From the NCBI GenBank assembly GCA_003427395.1, contig BFEA01000305.1:1857696-1890926 (forward strand): a stretch of DNA of 33,231 bases, given 5' to 3'. The notes beneath the pieces were generated by a model. The model had not been told where the DNA came from and ran no database searches. It saw only the letters and a list, made by a program, of their open reading frames with translations. Position numbers and translations under genes: made by a program. Position 1 is the stretch's first letter; each line of letters opens with the position of its first letter. This stretch comes from Chara braunii. Taxonomy: Eukaryota > Streptophyta > Charophyceae > Charales > Characeae. Positions 9,271 to 19,745 of this stretch are shown piece by piece.

Positions 9271-10390
9271 GCAGATCTGGATTTGCGCACACTAAACGTC
9301 AATGGACTGGCAGCAGCAAAGCCACCCAAACGGAGGGCGATCATAAAGCTCATGAGGGGGGTGGAAGGAAGAGACTGGCCAGACGTGATATGCTTACAGA
9401 AAACCCACCTGGCGGACACACCGGAACACAATCACGCACATAAAGAGATATGGCCATACCAGGCCTACCGAGCCCACGCTCCCAAAACCAGGCAGTGGTG
9501 GGGTGGCCATCTGGCTGCCCCCGGGGTCTAGGGTGGAACCGCTCAATTGGGAGGCGGATCAGGAGAAGGGGAGATGGGTGTACATGCTCGCGATGCTGGA
9601 GATTGAAGTGGTTAGCATCCTGAATGTGTACGGCCCGAACGAGCCTAAGGAAAGACAACTCTTCTTTGAAAGACTAAAAACGAAGCTGCCAACCGGAATA
9701 CCAATAATAATGGCAAGGGACTTTAACGCGGCCCCAGACCGATGGTTAGACAAATGGAAAATTCCATCCCCCTGCCCTTTCTACGTGGAGAGTGATGAAC
9801 GGACCATTGTAGAGTTGACTCAATCTCTCAACCTCGTAGACGCATTCAGACAGTCATTCCCTACTAGACGAGGCTTTACTTGCTTCCGCAAAAAACATTC
9901 AGAAAGTGCATCAAAATCACAGATTGATCTAATTCTAATCTCAGATGAATTACAAGGGGCGCTGCAAATGATAGAAATACTCCCCTGCAGTCCCCACTCG
10001 GGCCTTGACCATGCAATGTGCCTGACCATCTTCTCATTCCGAAAGAAGCCTGACCAAGGGAGGGGTTTTTACAAACTCAATACATCCTTGCTAAACATAG
10101 ACCGCTTCAAAACCTATCTGCAAGAGGTTTGGGCCTACAAGCGCCAGCAAAAGGATCTAATTCAAGACGACATACTATGGTTCAACAACGGTCTGGCATT
10201 CCTGGGCCGCAAGTGCAATGAATACTCAAAACTTCTCGCAACTCGTCGTAACGCAGAAGAAATAAATCTCCAACATAGGCTGCAAGGCCTTCAACAACAA
10301 GAAGACGATATGTGTGATGCCACAAGACTAATAGAAATCGCCAATGAAATACAAACGCTAGAAGCCCAGATCCTTGAAAGAATGGAGTAG
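9271..10390 (+). pseudogene. LINE-B ORF2, endonuclease part, inactivated
   Basis: This is an APE-type endonuclease. ATG 9271 opens LRTLNVNGLAAAK, the usual N-terminal strand. The catalytic glutamate motif reads CLQKTH here, whereas LINE-A and LINE-C have QETK, so the metal-binding Glu is replaced by Lys. Near 9490 the frame shifts by one, and VSILNVYGPNEPKER, MARDFNAAPDRW and SGLDHAM follow in the second frame. A TAG at 10388-10390 is followed by continued homology in the same frame. With the catalytic change, the frameshift and the stop, this domain cannot be active. Confidence 0.85.
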
Positions 10391-12084
10391 CGCTGGCAAG
10401 GCATCAGGATCTGGGGAAAGTTGCATAAATACAATGCGGAAGGAGCAATGGATACAAGATTCTTCGCAATGGCGAAAGCACAACTTGTACGGTCAACGAT
10501 AGAAGCTCTGGAGGACCCAAATGTTCATGACGGTCCGTTGCTCACATCAACAGCAGCCTGCACAAAAGTAGCGAGATATTTTTTTCAAAACCTCTTCACA
10601 TCAGAATGTGGGACACAACCAGAGGAGCAAAGAATAATGGAAATTGATGAATTTCTGCATTCCCTTGCCAGGTCACTTACAGAGCAACAAAAAGAACTCT
10701 TAGAAAAACCGTTCACAAAGGAAGAGGTATGGTCAGCGTTGATGCTTATGGAAAAATAAAAAAAACTCCCGGGATAGATGGCCTGCCAAAAGAATTCTAG
10801 GAAGTGATGTGGGGGGACGTGTCGCAAGACTTGATGGGATACTATAATGCAATGTGGGCGGAGGGCCAAACAGGGGAATTTGTAGGCCAAGGGGTCTTAA
10901 CACTCCTGCACAAAAAAAGAGCAAAGACGAATATAAGGAACTATAGACCGATCACGCTCCTTACAGTGGTCTATAAGATGGTGGCAAAGGCACTGACAAA
11001 CCGCCTGACCCAAGTAATGGAGGATATTATTCACCCCAATCAGACAGGCTTCATTAAGAACAGGAACATCCATGACAATATTCTACTAGTCAATGAGGTG
11101 ATGAAGCTAGCAAGGAAGTCTAAACGGAACGCAACAGTCATCTTCATTGACTTTGAAAAGACTTATGATCATGTGGATTGAATATTCCTAGATAAATGCC
11201 TGAAAAATTTTAATTTTGGACCCAATTTCAGACGGTGGGTGCAGATCCTCCATAGAAACGCAACAACCAGAGTCATGGTTAACGGCAACCTGGCGCCGCC
11301 AATTACACTACAAAGATCAGTAAGACAGAGGGACCCATTTGCCCCATATCTCTTCGTGATAATTATGGAAGCATTAGCAGCAAACCTGAGAACCCACAAA
11401 GACATCCACAGAATACAACTATCCTCAATACCCAAAGAAGTTGTCTCAGTGTGCTCTATGTTTGCGGATGACCTGACCCTCATGGTGGAAGCGACCCGGG
11501 AGTCGATGGAGGGAGTTCAACACATGATGGACCGCTTTTGTACCTTATCTGATATGAGAGTGAATTTGGGAAACAAAACCCTGGGATGGTGGATTCACCA
11601 TCAGGGGGTACGGCCCCCGGAACAACCAAGGGTTAGATGGCTACCGCAAGAAGCCCCAATCAGAGTCTTGGGAATCTCATTGATAGCCAATGGCAGACCA
11701 CCAACCAACAATGAATGGATAACCAGGCCCCCCGTGGAAAAGTTAGTACTATGAAAAAATAAACACACCTCATTGATGGGCAGGGCCCTTGTGATCAACA
11801 ATGTGATACTCGCCTCTCTTTGGTACAAGTCGGCTATTTGGGGGTTCGACAAACCCTCCTTAAAAGCCCTGCAGCGTCAGTTGGTCGTCTTTTTGTGGCG
11901 GGGGAATCATGAAAAACACAATGTCCTTAGCAGGGTTGCATGGCTAGCAATTATCCAACCCAAAACAAAAGGGGGATTGAGAATTATCGACCCGACAACA
12001 CAAGTTAAGGCCCTGGCCATACGATGGTTCAAGCGCCTGTTCTTCTGCTCATACGTCCCATGGAAAGACTTGACACTGGAGTAG
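10391..12084 (+). pseudogene. LINE-B ORF2, reverse transcriptase part, several stops
   Basis: Reverse transcriptase motifs are readable in order: GIDGLPKEF, RNYRPITLLT, GFIKNRNIHDN, FIDFEKTYDHVD (motif A), RQRDPFAPYLF (motif B), SMFADDLTL (motif C) and TSLMGRALVINN. The frame changes once near 10757. In-frame stops lie at 10798, 11179, 11752 and 12082. The stop at 11179 replaces the Trp that ends motif A in LINE-A, -C and -D (YDRVNW/YDRVGW). The one at 11752 sits where LINE-C and -D have Trp before the LSLxGR block. Both are TGG to TGA changes. Confidence 0.85.
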
Positions 12085-13443
12085 ATCTCGAGATTAGCTC
12101 CGGAGACACCATCCCACATCAACCCACTTACATGGATTGAGAACAGAGAATGGTCAATCCCACGGCGACGATCCCGGCAAGCAAACATTGATGTCAGCTT
12201 CCCAAGATGCGAGGTACGGAAGGATTTGCACAACGACCCCTTCTAGCCAAACCTTCTTCAGATATGGAGAAACCTTCCCCTGCCAGACAAAATCCATCCA
12301 GAAAGATGGGAAGAGGTGGCCCGACAACCATTATTTGGGAATAGAAAGATAACTAACACAAGGGGTCAGATTCTGCATTGTATGGACTCCCCATGGAAAG
12401 GATGGGTGAAAAAGAGGGTCCTTAGAATTAAGGACATCAGTAGAGACTGAATCACAAGAGACCAACTCAAGGAAAGGCTTAGATACTGCCATCAACCGGA
12501 GGAGGCGCTGGAAAATCTGATAGAATTTATCCCCCTGAACTGGTGGAAAATCTTGAGAAAGGGCCCCTTGATACGAGAGTCGGACTGGGTTCTAATCCGG
12601 GGCCAACAGGGAGAAGTGGGTAATGTAGTGTATAGAGATCCAACAGGATCGGTGGCCATCGACATTTTCACTATCAGTAGTGACAACTCACTCCAAAGGG
12701 CCCACCCAGAATAGATACGATTAGTTAAAGAGGACGGACTTGCAAGAATTATAATGCTAAGGGAGGATGATAGATGGGTGGCGTTCTCCCCGGATACGCC
12801 AATATCTCAGTTACCCTTGGACCCCGGGGAATGGGTATGGACGAACACAATAGGCAGGGGTAGAACCTGCACTAAAACGTTGAACGACATCACAGTCAAA
12901 GCAACACATAGAATGCTCCGGCCAAAAACCAACCTACAGGACAGGGTGAAAGCGAGATGGATGAATCACTTGAACATAAACAAAGAAGCGTTGAGGAGCG
13001 TCAAATGGTTCCAATTAACCAAAATCAAACCTGCTAACCTAGCCTCCTTACAATGGCAAGTGGAACACAGGTGCCTACCAACTAACAATTGGCTGATTGA
13101 TAGGACCAACCTTGAACGAAAAGGACTTGCCCTATCATGGTGTAGGCTATGCTCAAATGCCTTCCCATCAAGAAAGAGACCAGAGACAATCGAACATATT
13201 TTCCTCCAATGCCCGGGCGCCGTCTGGCTCTGGCGATGGTGGGATAGAATCTGGGACCAGATGGGAACTGGGGCACCCTGGCCATGCGATTGGAAGGCTC
13301 TGATGTTTGAAATATGGACCTCGAAACAGACTGATGACTTCACCCTTAATATGTTCAAACAAGGACGCATGGCAATACTATGGGCACTATGGAAACAACG
13401 CTGCACCTATGAAATGGAAGGTGTGAGGTTAGAAGGACCATAA
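12085..13443 (+). pseudogene. LINE-B ORF2, C-terminal region with zf-RVT
   Basis: This continues the same frame with stops at 12244, 12448 and 12712. The last open segment (about 12754-13443) reads GEWVWTNTIGRGR, then LASLQWQVEHRCLPTNNWL, then the zinc-binding pattern CX2C-X13-HX4C (SWCRLC ... EHIFLQC) and the following VWLWRWWDRI. It ends in TAA at 13441-13443. This intact order is the reference that shows which piece of LINE-A was displaced by inversion. Confidence 0.85.
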
Positions 13444-14002
13444 TTTACGGAGGGCATACAACAACAGATCCAGACATACATAACCACAAGATGGGAGAAG
13501 GTTAAAATGCAAATCAAACACACGCACACTCAGAACGTAATAAAGCAAAAAATACAGAAATTTTACAAAGACTGGCTCGGGGGGGAGAAGGGGGGAAGGG
13601 TGGGGAAAGTGGAATGGAATGGAGGAAAAGAGGGACGGGAGGAGGGGCAGGACGAATAGTTAATCAGAGACTACCGAATCCTTTTCAACGACTGGACCAA
13701 GTTGGATGACTCAATCCCATTGCGGCCAAGTGATCATTTCCCCGACTTCTCCCCCCCCCCGGCGAATTGTCTGGTAGGAAAAGCATGGTATGGTGGGGGG
13801 TGAGGGGAACTTTTGTAAGAACAGTAAGACTGCTAGGGTCTATGGACAGTAGTAGGCGGCCTAAAAGAAGGGTTGAAGAGGCAGATCTAGCTGACTACAA
13901 CCTACAGTAGAAAAGAGAGGGGGTAGAGGAACGGGCCATTCATCAAAAAAGGGCCCGGTGTGAGCATACCAAAAAATCATTTCAGTACCACTGCTCCTTT
14001 TT
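13444..14002 (+). other. LINE-B 3' UTR and flank
   Basis: Purine-rich sequence with G runs and one C run near 13750. It holds no gene. The shared LINE hairpin is absent until 14109, which belongs to the next element. Confidence 0.5.
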
Positions 14003-14242
14003 CAAAGGCTTGCTCAGTCAATCCCCTGGAATCCAAGGTAATCAATGCTGGCAGGTTTTCCTTATTGCTTTTTCCGCTTTTCTGATGTTTTCATCCTATA
14101 TATGGGACGCTGGACCCGTTTTCCAGCAGGTGATGCTCCCCACCAATAGATGGAGCCTCTCCCGGGGGGGTAGTGGTGTCTGCTCTTATCAGCACCACTA
14201 TCACCGATGGAGTTATTAAAAAAAAAAAAAAAAAAAAAAAAA
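14003..14242 (+). mobile_element. Solo LINE 3' tail (extremely 5'-truncated insertion)
   Basis: The hairpin GCTGGACCCGTTTTCCAGC at 14109-14127 is followed by a CCACCAATAGATGGAGCCTC block and a long A run at about 14218-14242. The same order recurs at 27012-27181. Only the 3' UTR is present, so this is a 5'-truncated copy or a short non-autonomous element with that tail. The left border is estimated, and I found no clear target duplication. Confidence 0.65.
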
Positions 14243-14319
14243 GGCTCATAATACAAACATCAAAAAGACAAACATGCAAAAAAAAAAGAAAAAAAAGAAA
14301 AAAAAAGCAATATAAAACC

Positions 14320-14592
14320 CTATTCAGAGTAGCTTTCGGAGTCCGCCAATTTGTTTATCGAATTCAGTGTTTTTGCCAACTTTTTTGTTGGTGATCCAAA
14401 TTCATCAAAACTGAATACAGATATACCCTGAAGCACATACATATCACACAAAACAAACGCCAATTTTTCAATTATTGAGTTAGCTCGTAGCATAGTTGTC
14501 AAGGGGTCAATTACCAAGACAAAGAGTTGTAGAGCTACATGTCTCCTTGGTTGACCGATCTCTGCCAAGGAAAAAATAAAGATAAATGGCAA
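14320..14592 (-). CDS. Possible terminal exon or gene fragment of unknown function
   Basis: This is an open minus-strand frame of about 80-90 codons with balanced composition, ending VFSFDEFGSPTKKLAKTL and a short Ser/Glu tail before the stop. Directly upstream on the same strand is TTTTTTCCTTGGCAG, a good splice-acceptor-like sequence near 14565. An exon starting with EIGQPRRHVALQLF would therefore fit. I do not recognise the family, and no neighbouring exon is visible. It could be a gene relic or a chance frame. Confidence 0.3.
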   Translation of the reverse strand: MPFIFIFSLAEIGQPRRHVALQLFVLVIDPLTTMLRANSIIEKLAFVLCDMYVLQGISVFSFDEFGSPTKKLAKTLNSINKLADSESYSE

Positions 14593-14599
14593 TTGATCA

Positions 14600-15816
14600 T
14601 TACATTAGTTGAGACAGATTTGTGTAACGTGCTAATGCAGGTTCGAAAAAGAGGAGCGAAGTTCATTTTTTTCTAAACACCATGACATTTCAGTAAATCT
14701 GGATCGACATCATCATAGACCTGTTGCAACTGCTCCCCTATGTTTCTCATTCCTATCAGTTTTATTTACCAACAAGATAATGTCGTGAATTTCTCGGGGG
14801 ATCCAAGTGGATGAGAAGGTTTATGTATAAGAGAAGAAGGTTGGTTAATGTCATTGCCGCCATCTTGTATTATAGGGGCAAAAAGGTGATTGGTTGGTAA
14901 TTTCTTATTTTGGCCTGATCACCTCGTATGTAGAGGAGTATAGCTACCCCTTGGTCGATAAGCCCTTCAAGGGATTGCTCCTGATGCACGGCTTGGACAT
15001 ATTTTCACAGTGTGAACGAAAACCCTTTAGGGAATGCATCCGACTCGATGATCCGAGTCTAGGCCAGGGGTCTTATTATCCTGCAGGGCATACCTTGCAA
15101 AACTAGCAAGATTTTTTTTATTTGATTTTTTTTTTTTTTTTGGGGGGGGGGGGGGGGGCGCGAATGCGTGCCCCCGCTACCACAAATAATGTCGTAGTAA
15201 TACCGCTGTGGGCATGACTTAGGCCAGGCGAGTCCTAAAATGAAATGGAAGACCCTGCAACCTAGGCCGTCCGCGTTTCTGATCACGGATACGCCCCGAC
15301 TTCAAGCTACCATCCTGGATTTCCTAGAAAAGGAACCTTTTTTTTCTGCATCGCTCTGCATTGCAGTCCAGAATTGGAGGATCGAGGGTAGCACAACCAG
15401 GTTAGGGAATACTAGGATATGTTTTAACCACCAGTACGTCCGAAAGTAGCGGTCGTAAACGAGTTGTGACTCGCTGAGCTGAACGGGCATGACGACTCTA
15501 GTCTAAATTCATTCAAGTGGAAACGCTGCGGCTCTATTTTCCGCCACGGCTGATATATGGGCGAAGTACAGGTGGCTTAAGGGTTGTCTGGAAATATGAA
15601 GCAGATAGGTCTGCCCTAATTATGACACGATATAAGTGCTCACGCTAATCTTTTAGATTTCGACTGTGGTGTGCAATGAGGCCACTTAGTATCTGTCCCT
15701 TGGTGCAAATGCAAGACAGCTACCCCCTACCCTGGACACCAGCTCATCTGGCTTATTCCCATAGCAACAATGTGTCCAGGCCTATAGATTTTACACTATC
15801 ATTTCCACCTCAATAC
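14600..15816. other. Intergenic stretch without recognised gene; T16-G17 tract at 15126-15158
   Basis: I see no credible gene. At 15126-15158 a run of 16 T is followed directly by 17 G. A poly(T) tract at about 15817-15840 ends the stretch and is the 3' tail of LINE-C on the minus strand. Short open frames here have no family signal. Confidence 0.5.
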
Positions 15817-15937
15817 CTTTTTTTTTTCTTTTTTTTTTTTGGAGAAAATCAATCTTTATTTCCAAGAAACAAGTCGAGGCCGGGGACCTCACAATTCAAC
15901 CCGGATGTCTGGGGCCATTACCCAGATTCAGCTCAAT

Positions 15938-15956
15938 GTTGGAAATCGGGTCCAAC
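15938..15956 (-). promoter_or_regulatory. LINE-C 3' UTR hairpin
   Basis: On the minus strand the word is GTTGGACCCGATTTCCAAC, with a perfect 6-bp stem. Compared with GCTGGA/TCCAGC in the other copies, both sides of the second base pair have changed, C:G to T:A, so pairing is kept. This is direct evidence that the hairpin matters as RNA. Confidence 0.8.
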
Positions 15957-16108
15957 GTCCCAAAACTTGTTCCTTCGACCATAAACCAATCCCCCCCCCC
16001 AAAAAAAAAAAAAACGGATTAAAACCTTAAAACTCACTTAAAAAAAAGGTGGGACAGAACTTAGGACCTCCGGGTTGGACCTAAGATACCCCAACTACGC
16101 CTACTTTT

Positions 16109-16817
16109 TTAGCCCCACCCCCTACAATTCCTCCAACATATACTATTAAGCTCATTTTTCACTCCCCTTATACCACAGAAAGTAGACATAGAATAGGCAT
16201 GGGAGCCTCCCTCAACTTCCAACAGCGGGGGAGAAAGATACAACAAACCTTTCATTTGTGGCGGGGTACTAATGCGTTCCCCAAAACCAATTGTAGCCAA
16301 TAGCCATGAACAGAAAGAGAGTCTCTCTTTATCATCTATCCAAGCCAACGCAGAATTTCTTCCCCAGGTCTCCCAGAACCATTTCTGCTTATCCTTCCGA
16401 GTTGCGTGTCGTTCCCAGTCACATGTAATTACTCTGCGCATGTTCGAAGTAATTCGCTTCTTGATCTGAGGATCCGAAATGAATTTGCGACGAAAAATTT
16501 GATCATTCCTATCATCCCAAATCACTTTCATGATAATCGCTCTTACCACTTGAGCTACATATTTCCATTCTCTGCCAGTGCTATCGCATCTAGTCATTAT
16601 CCAGTCATCCGTTCACTCAAAAATGCCTTTCGTTATTTGGACCCAGTGCTAGGATCAACCAGTCCCAGATACAACGTGAGGCTGGGCATGTCAGCCAAAG
16701 ATGTCTTGTGGTCTCCCACCCCCACCTACACCTCGTGTAGGAGGTGGAAATATCCATACCTTTAGCAGCTAACCATACTGTTGATGGTGTGGCTAGAATA
16801 GAGTGGAGGCATAGCAT
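16109..16817 (-). pseudogene. LINE-C ORF2 C-terminal region with damaged zf-RVT
   Basis: Two overlapping frames give WLAAKGMDISTS, then RCRWGWETTRHLWLTC, then EWKYVAQVVRAIIMKVIWDDRND and QKWFWETWGRNSAL. LINE-D has the same order (LAAKGMKIST, RCRWPWENNRHLCLTC, MKVIWDDGNNQ, KWFWNTWGRDS). The first zinc-binding Cys (CIRC in LINE-D) is Tyr here. At least one frameshift separates the zinc finger from the rest, so it is non-functional. Confidence 0.85.
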
Positions 16818-17114
16818 ACTGCTAACTTTTGCGAAGGTAGTATTTTTAGTTCAATCCACAGTCTCTGCATTTTTTATACAGAAATACCCAGCATTCCCTA
16901 TTCCGTACGTCTTTTAGCCACTGTAGTGTAAGGCTATTTCCTGACTTTCCGTCGAAGCACTTCCGTACCTACCTTGGGTTTGTAATCTTCTAATGTTACC
17001 GTCTTGCTTATTTCTGCACTGTACCATCTAACCGAAGTAGGATCAGTTCCAAGTTGTTGAAGGGGAATCCCTTTCGCAACCAATTTAACAGAAAAATTTC
17101 CACGATAAATAAAA

Positions 17115-17615
17115 GTTCAAAAAACATTCCATAAAAAAAAAATTCTTTATATTTATAAATTATCATTCCAACGTTCGTCCAATTTTAAAAATTTCAGTTT
17201 TATTTGACAAGTTTCCGTCTAAATATGAGGTTTCCCTTCCAACTATATCTATTTGTTCAAGATGGAATGAAAGTCTGGACGAGTTTATGATTTTTTTTAA
17301 TTAAATTTTCATTCTACTACAAAAAATATCTTCTAATTTAGATTGGCTTAACCTATTTATGACTGAAAATCCTTAGTTAGAATGACAATCCAATTAAAAT
17401 ATTTCATGAACTTATCTAGACTTTCATTCCATCTCTAACATGCAGTCCAACGAAGAAGGGACACCCTATTCTTGGAATGAAAGTTTGCAAGTAAGATGAA
17501 AAATTTTTAAATTCGAATGACATTTTTTAAAATGGAATGAAAATTTAAAATTTAGATTATAATTTTACTATAGAATTATTATTTAACTCTGGGAAATTTT
17601 TTCGTTGTTTTCTCT
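17115..17615. mobile_element. AT-rich insertion of unknown type inside LINE-C
   Basis: This block interrupts LINE-C coding homology: on the right it reads GNRHGAALKRKQRKNFPEL, on the left FIYRGNFSVKLVAKGIPLQQL. It is strongly AT-rich and holds no ORF of note. TGGAATGAAA occurs exactly at 17263-17272, 17473-17482 and 17533-17542, and inverted at 17422-17431, with several near matches. I did not find convincing terminal repeats or a clean target duplication, so the class is open (MITE, Helitron-like or filler DNA). Confidence 0.55.
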
Positions 17616-18250
17616 TTAAAGCAGCTCCATGCCTATTACCCTTTGTCAGAGTGCTTACTACTCTAATTTCCTCGAGGTTATTTACTGTAGACAGTTTACC
17701 TTTCGTTCCCTGAAAAATCTCCTGACTGAAGGACAGGTCAACCGACGCATGTCATTCAATGGCTTCAAAACCTCCTTCTAGTGCTGGACCTAAGACTTGC
17801 CAATACTCATATTGACCCTCTTCCTTCAGCTTTTTCCCCCAAAGACCTTTTGTCGGTATAACATTATTTCGCAACAGCCTTTTCCAATCCCTTATCCTGA
17901 CCACTTCATTTTCCACCCAACTTTTCCCAAAATGCCCCTCTGACGCCTTAGCCAAAAAGGTATTTCCCTGGTCCTCTCTAATATGAGGATTTTCGAAGAG
18001 AATTTATAGGAGAACCGTGTCCTTCGAGTTAGGAGGGTCCCTTTCTGACGAAAAAAACTTTCCCCATGCATAGAGGATATCACTTCAAAACTTTGATTTT
18101 AACTGCTTGTTCACATACGAGGGTATCAATAGACATGCCAGGGCGTCTTTCTGTCTACTAAGTGACCATTCTTCACACAAGCCACCCATGGTTCTTCTGT
18201 TGTTGCGGTAAGCGCCTTAATTGGTCATTTGCTCAACAAAGCCTGATTTT
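17616..18250 (-). pseudogene. LINE-C ORF2, region between reverse transcriptase and zinc finger
   Basis: Minus-strand frames give SDILYAWGKVFSSERD, then ILFENPHIRED, then HFGKSWVENEVVRIRDW. The corresponding LINE-D words are RSILYAWRKAFPTERD, ILFENPLIRDR and NFGKAWIERGFVRVRDLW. Function is unknown beyond being part of ORF2. Stops and shifts occur near 18000 and 18090. Confidence 0.8.
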
Positions 18251-19745
18251 GCTATCTGGGGTCTTGAACTCCTAAACCTCCCTGATGCCTCAAAAAAGTG
18301 ATTGTTTCCCAGGCTACTTTAGACATATAACTTTCCTGCTCCGGGGATTTCGGTTTCCAAATAAACCTCCCTGACGCCTGCTTAATTTTCTGGTAGACTC
18401 TGTCCCCCAAACGACGAACTGTCAATGTGAACCATAACAATGAACCTGTTGTCGTTGTTAAAACCAGCGCTCTTCCCAATAAAGAGAGGTGTTTTGTTTG
18501 TTTCCAGCTTGAAATTCTATTGCAGAACTTTTCAACCAAGATCACATCTTGAAACTCCGAGTTGTCAGACAGTAACACTTGCACTCCCAAAAAACGCTCA
18601 AGAGGAACGTAGGGTACAATCTTCAAACCCCAATTCACTCCCAAATTATATGAAGATGGTAAAAAGTAGACTGACTTATTCCAATTTATAGAGGCCTCAG
18701 ATAATTCACAATACTCATTTAATACCAGTCACAGAGTCTTTAAACTTTCTTTCTTATTTTGACATGCAATGGTTAGGTCGTCGGCCAGAGCCCCTCCTTT
18801 CCACTGAAGACCATTATTAAGTTTCAACCCCTGAATTTAATCATTATAGCGAATACTGTCCAACAAAATTTCTAAGTAGACCACAAAGAGCAGCGGGGCG
18901 AGAGGGCAACCCTGCCTCAAGGAACGAGTAAGTATAAATTCGTCAGATTGTTGACCATTTACCGTTACCGTAGCTGTGGATTCCGAATACATAGTCTTCA
19001 CCCACTGACAAAAGGGGACCCCAAATCCCATATGTTTCAGGGTAGTCATCACAAACCACCAACCAACGCGGTCATACGCTTTTTCCATATCTAAAAGTAA
19101 AATAGCCACATCCAAGTTGTTTTTTGTGACGATTTCCAACGCTTGTATTGTTGAGGCAATATTGTCCATAATACTTCTATGCTTTACAAAAGCACCTTGT
19201 TCCTTGCCAATGAGGTCGGGTAGGTATCTCGCTAGCCGTAATGACAAAGCTTTCGCTAGCAGTTTGTACGAAGCATTTAGCAATGATATTGGTCTCCAAT
19301 TTGGAATTTCTTTCTTGTCCCCATTTTTGTACAATAAAGAAATTATTCCCTTTTTCATGCTCTTCGTCAGTTTACCCCCTATAAGTACTTCGTTGAAGAT
19401 ACTGAGCAACATTGGATCCAACTGTGACCACAACGCTCGATAAACCTCAATTGAAAGGTCATTTTCTCCAGGGCATTTGCCCTTGCCATTTTTTTGGCAG
19501 CTGTGTATAGTTCCTCTAACGATAGCGGTCTGTCCAAATCTAACCATGCACCAACGGAGATAGTTTTTTTGGAACGGTTCCAGAAAGTGCTCGTGATTTT
19601 AAGATCTGAATCCATATCTTCATACGGACGACGAGTCGTTAGTATGTCTTCAAAATAAAGTCTATCGTATTCACACATCTGCTGCAAATCGTTGGTAACC
19701 AGCAGCTGAGTTGCAAACGGGTGAGATAGTTCTTTCATCGGAGGA
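18251..19745 (-). pseudogene. LINE-C ORF2, reverse transcriptase part
   Basis: Motifs in order on the minus strand are IPNWRPISLLNASYKLLAK, GAFVKHRSIMDNI, LLLDMEKAYDRVGWWFV (motif A), RSLRQGCPLAPLLFVVYLEI (motif B) and ALADDLTIA (motif C), then FLGVQVLLSDNSEF and KHLSLLGRALVLTT. A frameshift near 19450 and stops near 18837 and 18720 interrupt it. Active-site aspartates are still readable. Motif C reads LADD where F/YADD is usual, as in LINE-D. Confidence 0.9.

Larger units (their letters stand above)
7886..13990 (+). mobile_element. LINE-B: nearly full-length, degraded non-LTR retrotransposon
   Basis: ORF1, endonuclease, reverse transcriptase and zinc-finger region follow in the standard LINE order on the plus strand. 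ORF2 is shorter and distinct in sequence from LINE-A, -C and -D (RQRDPFAP instead of RQGCPLAP at the motif B region), so this is another family. It carries about nine in-frame stops and at least two frameshifts. The 3' border near 13990 is estimated from the end of recognisable 3' UTR and a short CCAAAAAAT word. I did not find a convincing target duplication. Confidence 0.8.

Noticed and set aside
7886-13443. Alternative genetic code (TGA and TAG as tryptophan) in LINE-B
   Set aside because: Other elements in the window use TGG for Trp and normal stops, and LINE-B also has frameshifts and a lost catalytic residue. Mutation is the simpler reading. Editing of TAG to TGG is known in some fungi but not expected here.
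17115-17615. Piece of organelle DNA inside LINE-C
   Set aside because: AT content would suit it, but I recognise no organelle gene on either strand, and the repeated TGGAATGAAA words are not typical of one.
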